A stretch of 64,000 bases of DNA from Sycobia sp. Sy_11. Its lineage: Eukaryota > Arthropoda > Insecta > Hymenoptera > Epichrysomallidae. The stretch spans positions 3,077,501 through 3,141,500 of the forward strand of contig JACCIC010000022.1 in NCBI GenBank assembly GCA_018907035.1. Reading direction: 5' to 3'. The notes below the pieces were generated by a model that worked only from the letters and a program-made list of their open reading frames with translations, searched no databases and was not told where the DNA came from. Within the stretch, counting starts at the first letter, position 1. Each line of letters begins with the position of its first letter. A program made the position numbers and the translations under genes. Positions 49,663 to 62,089 of this stretch are shown one piece after another.

Positions 49663-50107
49663 ATATATAAAAATAAATAAATATGTGTATATACATATAT
49701 ATGTGTGTGTATATATGTTTTTGTGCAAGGATGTATGCATATATGAAGTGCTTCAAGGGTACATTGTGTATTCTAGAGAAAATAAGAAACTATTTTAAAA
49801 TTAACCAATGAAGTACTACTACTGCTTGTTTAACGAGCAGGTGAAGTATGAATGTCACTTCGAGCTGTATGCCGTTCGGTAAATTTTCGATGAAATATTT
49901 AATATTTAATGTTCAATAACCGAAAGTAGCTTCGGTAACGTATAAGTTTCTACCTTGGTTCTTACGAGCAATTGCCCTGCACAAATAGAAATTTTCTTTC
50001 GTGATATACATTAGTTCATTTCTTGTTTTACGACCCCCCTCCACCAATGGAAACAAGAAAATAGCGTAAAGTTCCAGTCCCGTTTGTTCGTGTGCGCGTC
50101 TGATCGA

Positions 50108-50110
<3 letters not shown>

Positions 50111-50175
<65 letters not shown>

Positions 50176-50222
50176 CCGAGGGAGAGAAAGAGAGAGAAAG
50201 AGAAGAGAGAGAGAGAGAGAAA
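50111..50222. repeat. Interrupted (AG)n purine tract
   Basis: Several AG blocks separated by GGAC, GCGACC and AAAG over about 110 bp. Confidence 0.95.
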
Positions 50223-50229
50223 AGCAAAG

Positions 50230-50530
50230 GAAAATAACGTCATTGTTTATTTCTGGTCTCACGCTGACCGCGCATAGGGCACTCGGGAGCTACCGTATCC
50301 CCACCGCCATCCCTCGATAGCATTGAAAGTATAATAGGCAACGTCAAAGTAAAGTGATGCTCGATTTCGCGTTTTATTATGTACGGGCGCGGGGAGCGTG
50401 AACGATCGCGCATCAACGTCGAAGTCAACGAGCCGATCGGCTGACGATCAATCCGCGTGCCCCCTTCCCCTGTATATGACAGCTGAGCGGAGATACAAAG
50501 TTGCGCGATGCCTCGAAAAAAAAGAGAAAT

Positions 50531-50580
<50 letters not shown>

Positions 50581-50830
50581 AGCAAGAACCCTCGTCGATC
50601 GACGAAGCGCACGGGGGATGGAGAGGGATAAGCGGCGAAACAAAGCGAGCTTATACGGATCGGAGGCAAGACGGATCTCGCGCTCGACCGCGAGGTTGTA
50701 AAAAGTTTTATCGAGTGGAAAAATAGACTTTTCCTACCGGTCGAGGGGGTTCGCTCCTCGTTTTGCTTTATAGATTTTCAATCGCTCAATTATTGCTCGC
50801 GCCCGCGCGATTTTACATCTGCGAGCTTTC
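50230..50830. other. GC-elevated island
   Basis: CpG-containing sequence around a second AG tract; frames derive from the AG repeat. No coding exon recognised. Confidence 0.4.
50537..50577. repeat. (AG)20 microsatellite
   Basis: 41 bp pure, preceded by AGAAAT variants. Confidence 0.95.
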
Positions 50831-51060
50831 TTTCACGAGTTTTTTTTGTTCTTTTTCACTTTTTTCATTTTTAAGACGAATTATGATATTTCCGAATGAT
50901 ATATTTGAATTCTGTGCTCTTTATTTGCGTAAAAATATTTTTGAAAAATATCCCTGTCCGTTGATGATGAAATTGAAGCCACAATTGCTTTTTTGCAAAT
51001 GATTTTGATAAAAAAATAGTGAATTGAAAGGCTATTTGTTTTCAATTCATATTGATATAC

Positions 51061-51062
<2 letters not shown>

Positions 51063-51107
<45 letters not shown>
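51063..51107. repeat. (AT)22 microsatellite
   Basis: 45 bp pure. Confidence 0.95.
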
Positions 51108-51109
<2 letters not shown>

Positions 51110-51112
<3 letters not shown>

Positions 51113-52545
51113 TATTTTAAATGATATATTATACAAATGCTATACAAAAAAACAATACAAAATACAAACACTATAGGGCTTTTCCTTACGGCAATGGGTA
51201 ACAATTTTTCCTGCTGAAAAATATATAGATCCTATATATGTATATGCGTTAGCACATACTAGAGTAATGCGAGTAGTAGTAGGCATGTCAAATCAGACTT
51301 CATTTCTAAAGAATTTAAAAAAAAATACTCCTAGACATACGATTTATTTATGAATCGATTATACAGTAATAGGAGTATTTTTCATGAAAGTCAATATCAG
51401 ATATAAAATTTGCTAATTATTTATATCGTATTATTTATTCAAACAATTCATTCATCTACCTATATTGATCAATGTAGAAAATAAAAGCGTCACAGTCACA
51501 ATAAATAAAAGCAATCCTTGTGGTACAAATAGTTGCAAAGTAGAGTATAAAACTTTCGCATCTGATATTCATTTACATTATAAATAATAATATTATTGTA
51601 TAGTTTTTTGATATTTAAGCGTGTTCTGTTTATCGATTTTAATACTTATAATAATAAGACACAATTCTTCAAGAACGTATATCTGCCCCGACGTGCCTGT
51701 CACTACATGATATGATTTGTACCCATTGATGTTATGTGTATATATAAATACGATCGTCCTGCAGAATGCACTAATCATTCGTGACCGACCGTGAAAATTT
51801 TTTTTTAATATTAGTTTCTAAGTGATTTGTAGCATTGTAAATTGCTACAGTTTGCATTGAAAAGGAGTCATATTGATAATACAGTTCTTAAACTAGGCGC
51901 AAAATTAAATTACATTTATTTTATTAATTTTTACTCAAAAAAATTCTCATTACGCGAATCTCAAAAAAATTTTCATGATATTCAATACAAAATATAAATA
52001 AATGAATGTTGGTAAAATAAAGGATTATATATTATTAAGAAAAACAAGTCGCTAGTGCCAGTATTATTCTTTGAAAAATAAAAGCAATGTTTGTTATAAA
52101 ATAAATACATTTTTTGTTTAACGCTTTTAAATGAATGTATTTGTTTAAAATATTTTAAATAAACTAAATAATTAATGAATATTAAATAATAAATTTATGT
52201 ATCAAATAAAAGATATAAACATAAAAATTTTTAACAACCCAGCAGATTGCTTAGACGAAGCGAACACAAAAGATTTTTATAAACTTAATTTATATTCCTC
52301 AGAAATTTTTTCCAAAAAAACTTTTATTCGTACATATTATTTGACTTATATTCTTCAATTGTAAATTAATTTTAATTTTTCTTAAAATTGCTTTTTTTCG
52401 TAATTCGATGTAGTAAAAGAACAATACAAATTTTTTTTTTATAACTGAAGCCTTTCAATTCTGCGTAAAATAATCAAAAAATGTAATAAAACTTTGTCTT
52501 TTACTATAACGTATAAATTTATTCATTATAAATGCTTGACGAGTG
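51110..52545. other. AT-rich noncoding stretch
   Basis: Only the perfect inverted repeat at 51321 is notable. Confidence 0.5.
51321..51382. repeat. 13-bp perfect inverted repeat with inner palindrome
   Basis: AAAAATACTCCTA (51321-51333) and TAGGAGTATTTTT (51370-51382) flank an inner CGATT...AATCG pairing. Confidence 0.45.
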
Positions 52546-52717
52546 TACAATAATCACCCGGAGCGCGGCGAAGCTCCTCTGAGAAAAATAAGATAATTCA
52601 AAAGCTTACGCTCGCGCAGAAATCGAGCGCATCTCGCGCAAAGCTTTCCAAAGCTAATTGTAAAGTACCGGCCTCATCCTATCGTCTCGGCGACAATTAG
52701 GCTAATCCGCTTTTCCA

Positions 52718-52719
<2 letters not shown>

Positions 52720-52761
<42 letters not shown>
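52720..52761. repeat. (TA)20 microsatellite
   Basis: About 42 bp pure. Confidence 0.95.
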
Positions 52762-52825
52762 CTCTTATCAAGGTGAAATGCGTGTGTAGCCTCAGCGAGA
52801 GCGCCCTTCGCATCGCACCACCCGT

Positions 52826-52828
52826 TTA

Positions 52829-52889
<61 letters not shown>

Positions 52890-52948
52890 ATGTATATATG
52901 TGTGTGTGTATGTACGTATGTATGTATGTATGTATGTATGTATGTATA
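52826..52948. repeat. Compound (TA)n(TATG)n(TG)n microsatellite
   Basis: TA repeat grades through TATATG and TGTGTG into a TATG tetranucleotide run. Confidence 0.95.
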
Positions 52949-53201
52949 CGTTTCATGTAGATGTAAACACGTGTCTCACGTCGCCTATATCTTCTCGGTG
53001 GCGTTATTAACGCTTGATCGTATTGCCTGTACATAAGACGCGAGAATTCATTTACGACGATTCACGTCATAGATTCGTCTTCAGATGCAGTTACAACAAA
53101 TGATCTTGAGTCTTTTCAGCGGTATAGCTACAATGTCGCCTGATCGAGAGCACTCGACCGCTAATCAGCTGATGTTGCAGCAGTCGCATGCGCATGAACG
53201 C

Positions 53202-53214
53202 ATATATCTATCTA

Positions 53215-53268
<54 letters not shown>

Positions 53269-53303
53269 CATACATACATACATACATACACATACATACG
53301 TAT
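53202..53303. repeat. Compound (TATC)n(TA)n(CATA)n microsatellite
   Basis: TATC units, then about 50 bp of TA, then CATA units; the CATA part is the reverse complement of the TATG part at 52900-52948. Confidence 0.95.
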
Positions 53304-53559
53304 AGTACAACTCGCTGAGAGGGAAGTTTCCTAATATATACCTGAGCTATATGCGCGCAGCCCGAAATCTGTGTTCTGCAGAGGTCACGGGTCGCTCCAG
53401 GAATATAAAGGCCGAATTGACGTCACCCTATCAGAAAGCTAGACCCCCCCTAGCCCCTCCTCACTACCTCGCTCCCTCACTCTCTCTTTCTCTCTCTCTT
53501 TTTAGCTGTGACGGTCGCTCGCTTTTTTTTCTCGAAGGTTCTATAGGATTGTGAGATTA

Positions 53560-56500
53560 GCCAAGTAGATACTATACGTTATTCAAGCGAATTCGAGAAT
53601 GCGTCTGCAGTTCTGCGATCGACTTTTCAATCCATTAACGCCCACGGATATTGGACACCGATTTTGATTTTCAGCTTACTTTCTGTCTGCCTAATGATTA
53701 TAAATTAGCTTGAAAAAGTGCGATACCATTTATTAATATACTTTGTTATATAGTTTGTTATTTATTTATTCATATGGTTTATTTATAGGTTTTTTTTAAG
53801 TACGTTTTAATGACAAAAAAATTCATTATTTCAAATTAAATTTTTTTAAATCACTGTTCATTCTACGGTCATCCTAAAACTTATATAAATCCTTAAATCC
53901 ACATCAAAGATACTATTCAGGCTTTCGAAAAAATATTATAAAAATGAAAAAATACTTAGACTTAATTGAAGAGTGCAATATCATTGTTCTATCCTAATAC
54001 AATATTTTAATATTTTAACATCATTATTTAAAATGCTTTATCACATTATTTACTTAATCCCATGCATTTTTGTTCTTATAATTTTTTTTCTCAAATATTT
54101 ATTAGTTGCGAGTAAAATAGTCTCAACGTTTCAGCAAAAAAACATTAGTATTGGTCTTTATTTAGAAATTAATGCTTTCAAAATCCATATCTTTATTTTA
54201 AGTTTATAAATTGCTTTTCTAATCTACATGGCTTTTTAACTTATTGAATAATAGAAAATCTATTAAATTTAAATGAAAAAAAAAAATTAAAATCGATAAA
54301 TCGTGTTTTTCAAATTAAAAATGAGTTTCGAAAAAGTACATTAATCTTTATTCAATTTTGCTGCTCATTGCTGGAAACAGCGTTTCCTAACTCGCTATTG
54401 CCATTATTCCGTAGATCAATTTGTAATCGGCAGAGTCAGTTGAATAACGTTGCCTAACGAGGTCGATGAAATGTCGAAGAAACGTTGCTAACAAATAATA
54501 TGGAGCATTTTGTGCTTTCTTGAAAACTTATACAGTCAGAAGTTGGAGATATCTATATATTATGTGGGAAGAAACGATAATTTTACATTTTACTGTTAAG
54601 CTGAAAATCGTTGCCCAAAATGTTTACTTCGGACGTTCACGAGTTAACCAAATATCCTCGTTCTTCGTCTTTAATTAGTCCTCCGATATAGAAAGTCTTC
54701 TACGTACGTATACGTAAAAATAATATTAGCCGTGTATGCATTTACGAAAAAATTTGAAAAATATTCACGTTATTAGTTATATTTAAAATTTATTTAGTTT
54801 TTGTTATATAAATGGATCAAATTGTTTTATGAGAAATCGTGTTTGATCTGACACTAAAATATAGATGTTCACGGATAAGGATAATTCGTTACTTACTCTA
54901 TGCAAAATTCATTAATAGATAAAAATATAATTTTATCTCAATGATTTTTAATAAAAACAAAAATCATAAATTTTACGTTTAAATATTACACAGCACTTCG
55001 TTGCACGTAGGAGTATAAACTTTAAGATGGTCGGTTAACGTAATAGAATTTTTAGTATTCGCCTTAGTGTCATTCATGTGAGCGTCAATTTTTATCGGGA
55101 TTCAACTTGGATTTCTGATAGCGCATCACAGTTTATGACTTTCTAAAACCGCTCCCAGAGAAAGAAAATAACTGCTCTTTTCATTCGTCGAGGGAGACAG
55201 TAATTTTATTTTTCTGTTTGAAATTAGATATTGGCCTTTCGGCACTTTTTAAGTGGATATTTTATTTACTAAAATTATAACGTTAATAACGACAATGAAA
55301 AAATTACATCTTTAAAGTTATCTTTACTTTCTTAACTTATATTCTTAACTTTTCACCGCATTATCAAGTATGAAATAACAATGAATTTACCATTATTTTA
55401 AAGAGATTTCATTCGATTTCGCATACGATTAATAAATAATTGCACTTGCTTCTGATTCCAGGTGAGCAATATCAGAATAAAACATAGTGAAACTAACAAT
55501 TTTTTCCTATTACTCATTGAAAAGCATCTCCTATATTTTCTAAATATTTAGATACTATGAAATTTTAATGCAATGATTACGAATCATTTTCCAATTGTTT
55601 GAATATTATCGTTCGGTGCAAAGGGGCGAATAGTACATTTCCTGAGAGTCGCTAATCCAAGATGGAATTTCAATATCTTGAAGCGAGAGGTATTTCAATA
55701 TCTGTTTTAATATCAAATATTAGTTTTATTCTATAAAATTTGTAATATTTGTAATATTTGTAACAAAGCTTTGTCATTATTACACTGATGTTTTCTCTGT
55801 AATTTTCAAAGTGTTTTGCGCGCGTTAACAAAATTTTTGTCAAATTAAAGTGGTTAAATAGGTTTAAAATCTGCCGGATAATGCTCTACGTATGATGTCC
55901 TTTACTTCTTCGACTTACTGTCCATACAAGAAATAAGTTTTACTATGAGTATTAGGTATCTGTATATCAATAGAAATAATGAAAGTAAAGTTTTTAGAGT
56001 AACATGTTCATTTTTAATAAATTTCTTCAATTTGAGATCACAAGAATTTAAGCTGCATAGAAAAAGAATGAATTGATACGTCGATAAGTCGCATCAAGAA
56101 CAAGCAAATTATTGAGCTTTGATCAAATACGATAATAATTTCAAAATTTATTATGTTTTACTTATTGATTTTAATTATTAGTCAACTGAAGTAAAAAATG
56201 TTTCTTTTTACATTCATATTCGAATCAAAGATTAACATCTTATTGAAAATTGATCGTGAGTCATAGTTTGTTTATTTATAAATTTCCATCTACGAGTGAT
56301 GCTTAAATTGTCTTGAGCTTTGTTATAAATTAACAAGAGATTCCATTATAAACTACAATATTGACATTTATACATCGAGATTTGTTTTTAATGCTTCAAT
56401 AAAACTTTAACGGTCTAATAGATTAATCGTGCGATGTACCTTAAAACGCGATATCCATACGAATCGAACGAGCAATCATAAACGTTTTACGAAGCGCCAC

Positions 56501-56780
56501 ACGTGCTATATTTAATCGTAATCTATTTCGATAAAAGCCGTTGCACTTCGATAAACGCAATTTTTTTTTGAGATTGGAAGACGCGTGCTTTTTAACAGAA
56601 AATCCTCCATACGGATACAAAACTCTATATATTCCTCGCTGAAAATCGCCCATTGGAATAACAGCCGGCAGCCTAGACGTTTTATGGATCAATGGGCTGA
56701 TACACGCTTACACGCGCGATCGTAATTAATCGACTTCGCTTTCAGCGAAATTGGCTTATCAATCAGGACTGAGAGCGAGG
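53560..56780. other. AT-rich noncoding stretch
   Basis: No exon or element recognised in about 3.2 kb; slight GC rise at 56430-56760. Confidence 0.5.
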
Positions 56781-56782
56781 GG

Positions 56783-56786
<4 letters not shown>

Positions 56787-56829
<43 letters not shown>
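56787..56829. repeat. (AG)21 microsatellite
   Basis: 43 bp pure, followed by GATAGATAGG variants. Confidence 0.95.
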
Positions 56830-56832
<3 letters not shown>

Positions 56833-56878
56833 ATAGATAGGTATCTAAGAAGATAGGTAGATGTGCAGGTAGACATAG

Positions 56879-56879
<1 letters not shown>

Positions 56880-56925
<46 letters not shown>
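56880..56925. repeat. (TA)23 microsatellite
   Basis: 46 bp pure; an (AATAAT)n stretch follows near 56966. Confidence 0.95.
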
Positions 56926-56930
<5 letters not shown>

Positions 56931-57191
56931 GATTTGTATCATTACATATAAATATAAGAAAATATATAATAATAATAATAATAAAACAATAATAATAGTA
57001 ACAGTACTTCACGACGATTTTACACTAATGAAACTAGTCTAATCGGGACAAAAGTGTATTGAGCAACGCAATATCGATCAACAGAAACAGTCAACAGAAC
57101 ATCCATTACTCCGTTTCGAAAATACGGACGTTCTTATGTATATGCGTATACATATCTTTTACAGGAGGAAGGCACAAGTGGCACAACGAAC

Positions 57192-57192
<1 letters not shown>

Positions 57193-57271
<79 letters not shown>
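57193..57271. repeat. (AC)39 microsatellite
   Basis: 79 bp pure, the longest single-motif tract in the window. Confidence 0.95.
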
Positions 57272-57272
<1 letters not shown>

Positions 57273-57382
57273 CTATCTATATAGGACTATCAGGATACCG
57301 TTGAAATTACTTCGTTGTCCCAAAGGAATCATCGAAGGATCGCGAATCAAGCGGAAAATGCGATTCCCGCGCGAGATGTGTG

Positions 57383-57383
<1 letters not shown>

Positions 57384-57425
<42 letters not shown>
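57384..57425. repeat. (TA)21 microsatellite
   Basis: 42 bp pure. Confidence 0.95.
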
Positions 57426-57429
<4 letters not shown>

Positions 57430-57656
57430 TTTAAAATAAATAAAAAATGGATGTGTAACTAGTGCGGGGGGGGGCGAGGGACGAGTAGAGCCGATCGGTA
57501 AAATTATTTGGCACTCTGACCTGGTTTCTCCCGAATTGTGTCCCGTATGTATATGTACACCTAATATACACCTGACAAGACATATATAGGTGTATAATTC
57601 TCAGCGCTGAGGAATTGAAATGACGCTGCCAATCGCCGTGTGCACGCCTTCAGCAG

Positions 57657-57676
57657 TCTCTCTCTCTCTCTCTCTC
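57657..57676. repeat. (TC)10 microsatellite
   Basis: 20 bp pure. Confidence 0.9.
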
Positions 57677-57681
57677 CCTAG

Positions 57682-57683
<2 letters not shown>

Positions 57684-57732
<49 letters not shown>
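57684..57732. repeat. (TA)24 microsatellite
   Basis: 49 bp pure. Confidence 0.95.
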
Positions 57733-57734
<2 letters not shown>

Positions 57735-57797
57735 TCCCTGCAGGCCAAGATCGATTTTTCGCAAAAGCTATACGTAAAGCGGAATAAACTTCGTTGG

Positions 57798-57799
<2 letters not shown>

Positions 57800-57841
<42 letters not shown>
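57800..57841. repeat. (TA)21 microsatellite
   Basis: 42 bp pure. Confidence 0.95.
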
Positions 57842-57846
<5 letters not shown>

Positions 57847-59030
57847 GTATATAGATCGCGCTGCACACGCACGCGTACCTTGTGTATGCATCACGAGTCG
57901 CCGGGTTCGCGTACTTACTTCCATAGCGCGAATCGGCAACGGGGGCAATTCTTTATGTGGAGCGCGAACCGAATGCTCAGGGGCGTACGGAAAAAGTACG
58001 TATAATATACGCCCTTGACTCTCAGTTTTTTTCACGACGATCCATTTAGCGCGCTCCCTCGCGTTCGAACGAGCAGTTTCGCGTTTTTCTGTCTGGCCGA
58101 AAGAGGGGGATGGGATGGTTAATGGTAAATCTACAAAATTTTTAAATCAATATCGTAAGATTTGTTTTTATTTTTACGAAGCCGCAAGTAAAAATTAAAT
58201 TCCTATACTTTTTGAAATTTGTGTAAATGAAAAAGTAAGCTGTAACCTTTTGTGGAAACGCTTGGTGGCTTAAGGGTTTACACTGCGAGATTTATGGAGT
58301 AAACGAGTTACCGAAAGAATCGACTGCTTCTTTATAGTTGGCAGAGAAGGAAGGAAAAGAGGGAACGAAGTGAGGAAGAAACAAGCGTTTGAATAAAAGA
58401 ATGCTTATTCGTTAGATTTTTGTTCTGCTGTGATAGTTAGAATAGCTGGTTACTCATCAGACGCATGGCAAATAATTTCGTTTTATCTGGTTTGATGTAT
58501 CATAACGGAAGGCCGATTCAGAAAATTACACTTCTCTACTATAAAAAGTGACTACTCTCATTTTGAATCGCCTCCATAATTTTACATTCCTTTAATTGTA
58601 TAAAAAAATATAACGAAGAATAATTTTTCTATCTTCTTTTGTATTTCTTAAATCTACTAACAGTGCCTTTGTAACTCCTAAATAGCGGTAGTATTATGAA
58701 AATTTGAAGAAGAAAACAGAAGAGAACTGCTCGTGCTAATTTTTCTCAGCGAGTAATATGACATCAAATACATAATATTCATATCTCTTTTTCGTACTTC
58801 TCTGTGAACTGTGAATAAATCGGCGGGAAAAAAGATTTTAATTTTTCAAGTATTATGTCACATTTCTCAAATATTTATTACAACTTTCCATCTTAATTTC
58901 TTTTTATTATTGCACATTTAATAGAAAAGTAAATGTTATTATGGTTCCATTTTACACTTTTTAAAGAAAATGCTTCCATAGGTTGAAATTATTTATGTCT
59001 TATCTGATTGTTTCTTGCACATATATCTAA
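57842..59030. other. Mixed then AT-rich noncoding stretch
   Basis: CpG-containing to about 58110, AT-rich afterwards; no exon seen. Confidence 0.45.
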
Positions 59031-59036
59031 AACCTG

Positions 59037-59038
<2 letters not shown>

Positions 59039-59088
<50 letters not shown>
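59039..59088. repeat. (AC)25 microsatellite
   Basis: 50 bp pure. Confidence 0.95.
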
Positions 59089-59091
<3 letters not shown>

Positions 59092-59269
59092 AATCATTAA
59101 AAGTATCCATCTATTCTTTCTAAATGTACTGAATTCTTAGCATCTACAAAAATTTAACAAAATATAATTATTCCGTTGAAATCCAAAATGAGCTGCGGCG
59201 CAATCGAACGACTGAATTCTAGATTTCTGAAACCTGTATGTAAGATCTTCCTCCGTAATAGCGAGTAAA

Positions 59270-59790
59270 TGAAATTCTCCTAATGGACCAGCGTCGGCCG
59301 CTCCATTCTCAACGACGCTTGTGTACGCGCGAGCTCGCACGATCATTGCCGCGACCTTCCAAGCCGGCGCGCTTCCCCCGAGCCAAAAGCGATATCGCGG
59401 CGAGGCTGCGTCCCAGCTCGCGGATCGTAACGGAGCGCGGCCAACGCTCGTCGCCCGAAAAAGCTCCCGGCGCAACGACGCGATTATCCTTAGCCTTGAC
59501 TTTTTCCTTCGTTTCAAAATAAAAGAAAAAATTAAAAATCAGCAAACGAATGCTTACTTTCTCCCTCGCTCTCTCTCTCTCTCTCATTCTGTCTATCCTA
59601 GTGGGTATGTATGTGCATCCGCGTATGCAAGTCATCCCCCCTCCTTCCCCCCTTTTCCGGGCTGAAAGTCAATTCTCATTCCCATATATATGTATATAGA
59701 TATAGTATTGTTAGGTCACGTCGGCGACAGCGTTTATATACGTACGATACGTGCCACGCGCGCAAATTCAGCTGAGTGTGCTGATTGATA
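59270..59790. other. CpG-rich island
   Basis: Overlapping frames of 80-126 codons on both strands, none recognisable; a short (CT)n lies near 59572-59584. Possible regulatory DNA. Confidence 0.4.
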
Positions 59791-60209
59791 GCGACTTAAA
59801 AAATTGCTCGATTATTCTCTATGTGGTCATCATAGATGAGTCATTTATAATGATTCTGAAAGTTTTGCAATGAAATGGTGCTATTCCCTATTGCCAGCAC
59901 AATTACTAGTCGGAGAATATTATAATGTTATTATTATCGTCAGTAAATGATAATAAATTTCAGAAAATACTAATTCTATACGGTAATCCAAATTTTGTAG
60001 TCGAGTTCCGTGGATAACCAGTGAAAAAATTCAGATGTGTGCCGATCATATAGATATATTGACCTGTAAATTCTAATGTAATTAATGTTTTTTCAGCAAA
60101 AAGAAATTTTTTTATGTTCGTATTTTTACACTTAATTTCACATTGGCTTAATTATCATGAAATCGGGGCTCTTTTAATTAACGATATAATCAGACGACTT
60201 TAATTCCTC

Positions 60210-60830
60210 GACAGCTCACCGTTGCGGCTAAAATCGATACTTCTATCCCTCCCCCCACCTCCGCCATATCTCGTCCATACGGCGAATAGGTTTATGAGTT
60301 ATAGTGGGGAGAGATCGCCGAGATTTTCCTCGTTCTCGATTATACTTTTCGCCTTGCACGGTAGTCCATCCCGGTAGCGGTTCGGCCTCCGAGCCGTCCC
60401 CGCTTTTTAACTAGTTCGCGCGCGTACAATAGACGGGCAGGGAGAGGAGCTGCGGCGCGTTTTCCTCGCGTGCGATTACGTTAGGGCTGGGATTTCGTGC
60501 CCGACATTTCGTGTTGGGGGGGGGGGCGGCGGGGGTGGAGAAACAGCTTTATCGAGGCGCACGCCCGATCGTACGGCGCGATAGCCGACTTTCCCGCGTA
60601 TATTTATATTTTTCCGTCGTGTTTTTCTTTTATTTTTTGCCCGACGTCCTTTCCTTACTCCCTTGCGCGTAATTTCTGGGACACGCTGACTTCGCATCAT
60701 ACCCGCGTTCGCCTTCGTTTGCGTTTTTGCGCCGGTTCGCCGCAGCGTTCGAGCGATCAAATTGCCGGTTTCATACATTGCAATAACGTTCTCCATAAAA
60801 CGGTGACAAGGTGGAAGGTAATCCATATTG
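60210..60830. other. CpG-rich island
   Basis: GC-rich with a G10 run near 60515; homeodomain-like TTAATTAACG just before it. Frames on both strands of about 120 codons lack motifs. Confidence 0.4.
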
Positions 60831-60869
60831 TTAGTCAGATTTTTAATAATATGGTTGAATTGGAATAAT

Positions 60870-60887
60870 ATATATATATATATATAG
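60870..60887. repeat. (AT)9 microsatellite
   Basis: 18 bp pure. Confidence 0.8.
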
Positions 60888-60889
60888 AT

Positions 60890-62085
60890 CAGAATTTTTA
60901 GCTTATGTATTTGTGAAATTTGCTTAAAATTTGCTTAAAATAAAAATTAAAACAATTTTTATTTAACGAAATACTTGTACACATAGAATATAACCTAAAC
61001 TCGGTTCACAATTACATATTAAAAATATTTATCGAAGTTTCAGTGATTAACAACTATTTGCAGCTGAATCATTTTATAAATTTTGTATGGATATCTGGCT
61101 GCAAGCTGATATAAACGGGATACCTATTATAGGCTCTCATTTTTTTTTGTTAAATTTTTAAGATAATAAAACTTTTTTTTTAAAAATTGTTTAGACTTAC
61201 AAAATTTTATTTTCACGTAAAAAGTATATTGTTCAGTTAACAGAAAAGTGGTTATAAATCGAAAAGTAGTTCTCAAATTTTAAGCAAGGAGAAAATTAAT
61301 TAAATAAAATAATAGTTTTTTTCGAGCTTTCCGCCAATAAGCAATGTAATTATTGTTAAGCAAAAAATTTTCAATGAAACTTATAGTATTATGGAATAAC
61401 AAATATCTGTCTGTATATTGAATATAATATCTAATAATATTTTTTCTTCTGCTCCAAGATCTGTCGATTGATTTCGAGATGTAACGTATGCCATTTACTA
61501 AATGTACACTCGATTCGTGAAAATTCGTCGTACAAAAATTACGATCCTACCGAATTCTACCGGGATTATTACATCAATTCCATCATCATTTTTCACCATT
61601 ATCTAGATCTGCTTAATTTATAATTTACAAATTTTGTCTTTACAATATTCCTGGGAGATGAATTGCTGAGAGATCCCTTTGGCATATATCACCGGGAGCG
61701 CTAAATATAAGCTTCTCTCCACATCCCTTCAACTAGCTAATAGTAGTAAATATTATAATGCTCGACCTTTTATTATTCTTGTAAAACTAGTACACAGTTA
61801 CCGATATTTATAGATAATAATTTATTCTATGAAAAATGATCCAAGATAAAAAAGGAGCGTTGTATTTTATTTATAATTATATTTTGAAAGAATAAAAACG
61901 TTTCTCTATAATCTTTTATACGTTTCCCTCCACGTCGATTATTCTACAAATAAATCGGCTATAATTTTATTTGATCATCAACGTTCAGATCGAAATATTT
62001 TTCTCTTATCAATTAACGGTTTAATGCTTGAGCGTTGATATAATACATCTCTACTGCAACGACATGGACTTCCTGATGATTATGA
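60890..62085. other. AT-rich noncoding stretch
   Basis: No exon or repeat recognised. Confidence 0.5.
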
Positions 62086-62089
62086 ATGA

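Larger units (their letters stand above)
52545..53560. other. GC-elevated, microsatellite-dense island
   Basis: CpG-containing DNA between three large AT-based tracts. A frame from 53085 (MQLQQMILSLFSGIATMS) follows a CTTCAG that could be an acceptor, but it runs into the next microsatellite and no family is recognised. Confidence 0.35.

Noticed and set aside
50011..50726. Ser-Leu or Arg-Glu rich frames
   Set aside because: Direct translation of (AG)n/(CT)n repeats on all frames of both strands.
53085..53318. Frame beginning MQLQQMILSLFSG after a possible acceptor
   Set aside because: Runs into a TA/CATA microsatellite and resembles nothing known; the acceptor alone is too weak.
57059..58035. 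Frames with His-Thr and Tyr-Ile runs, up to 144 codons
   Set aside because: Products of (AC)n and (TA)n repeats.
59137..59517. 126-codon - strand frame
   Set aside because: Mixed composition made it worth a look, but no motif, no splice signals and overlapping frames on the other strand.
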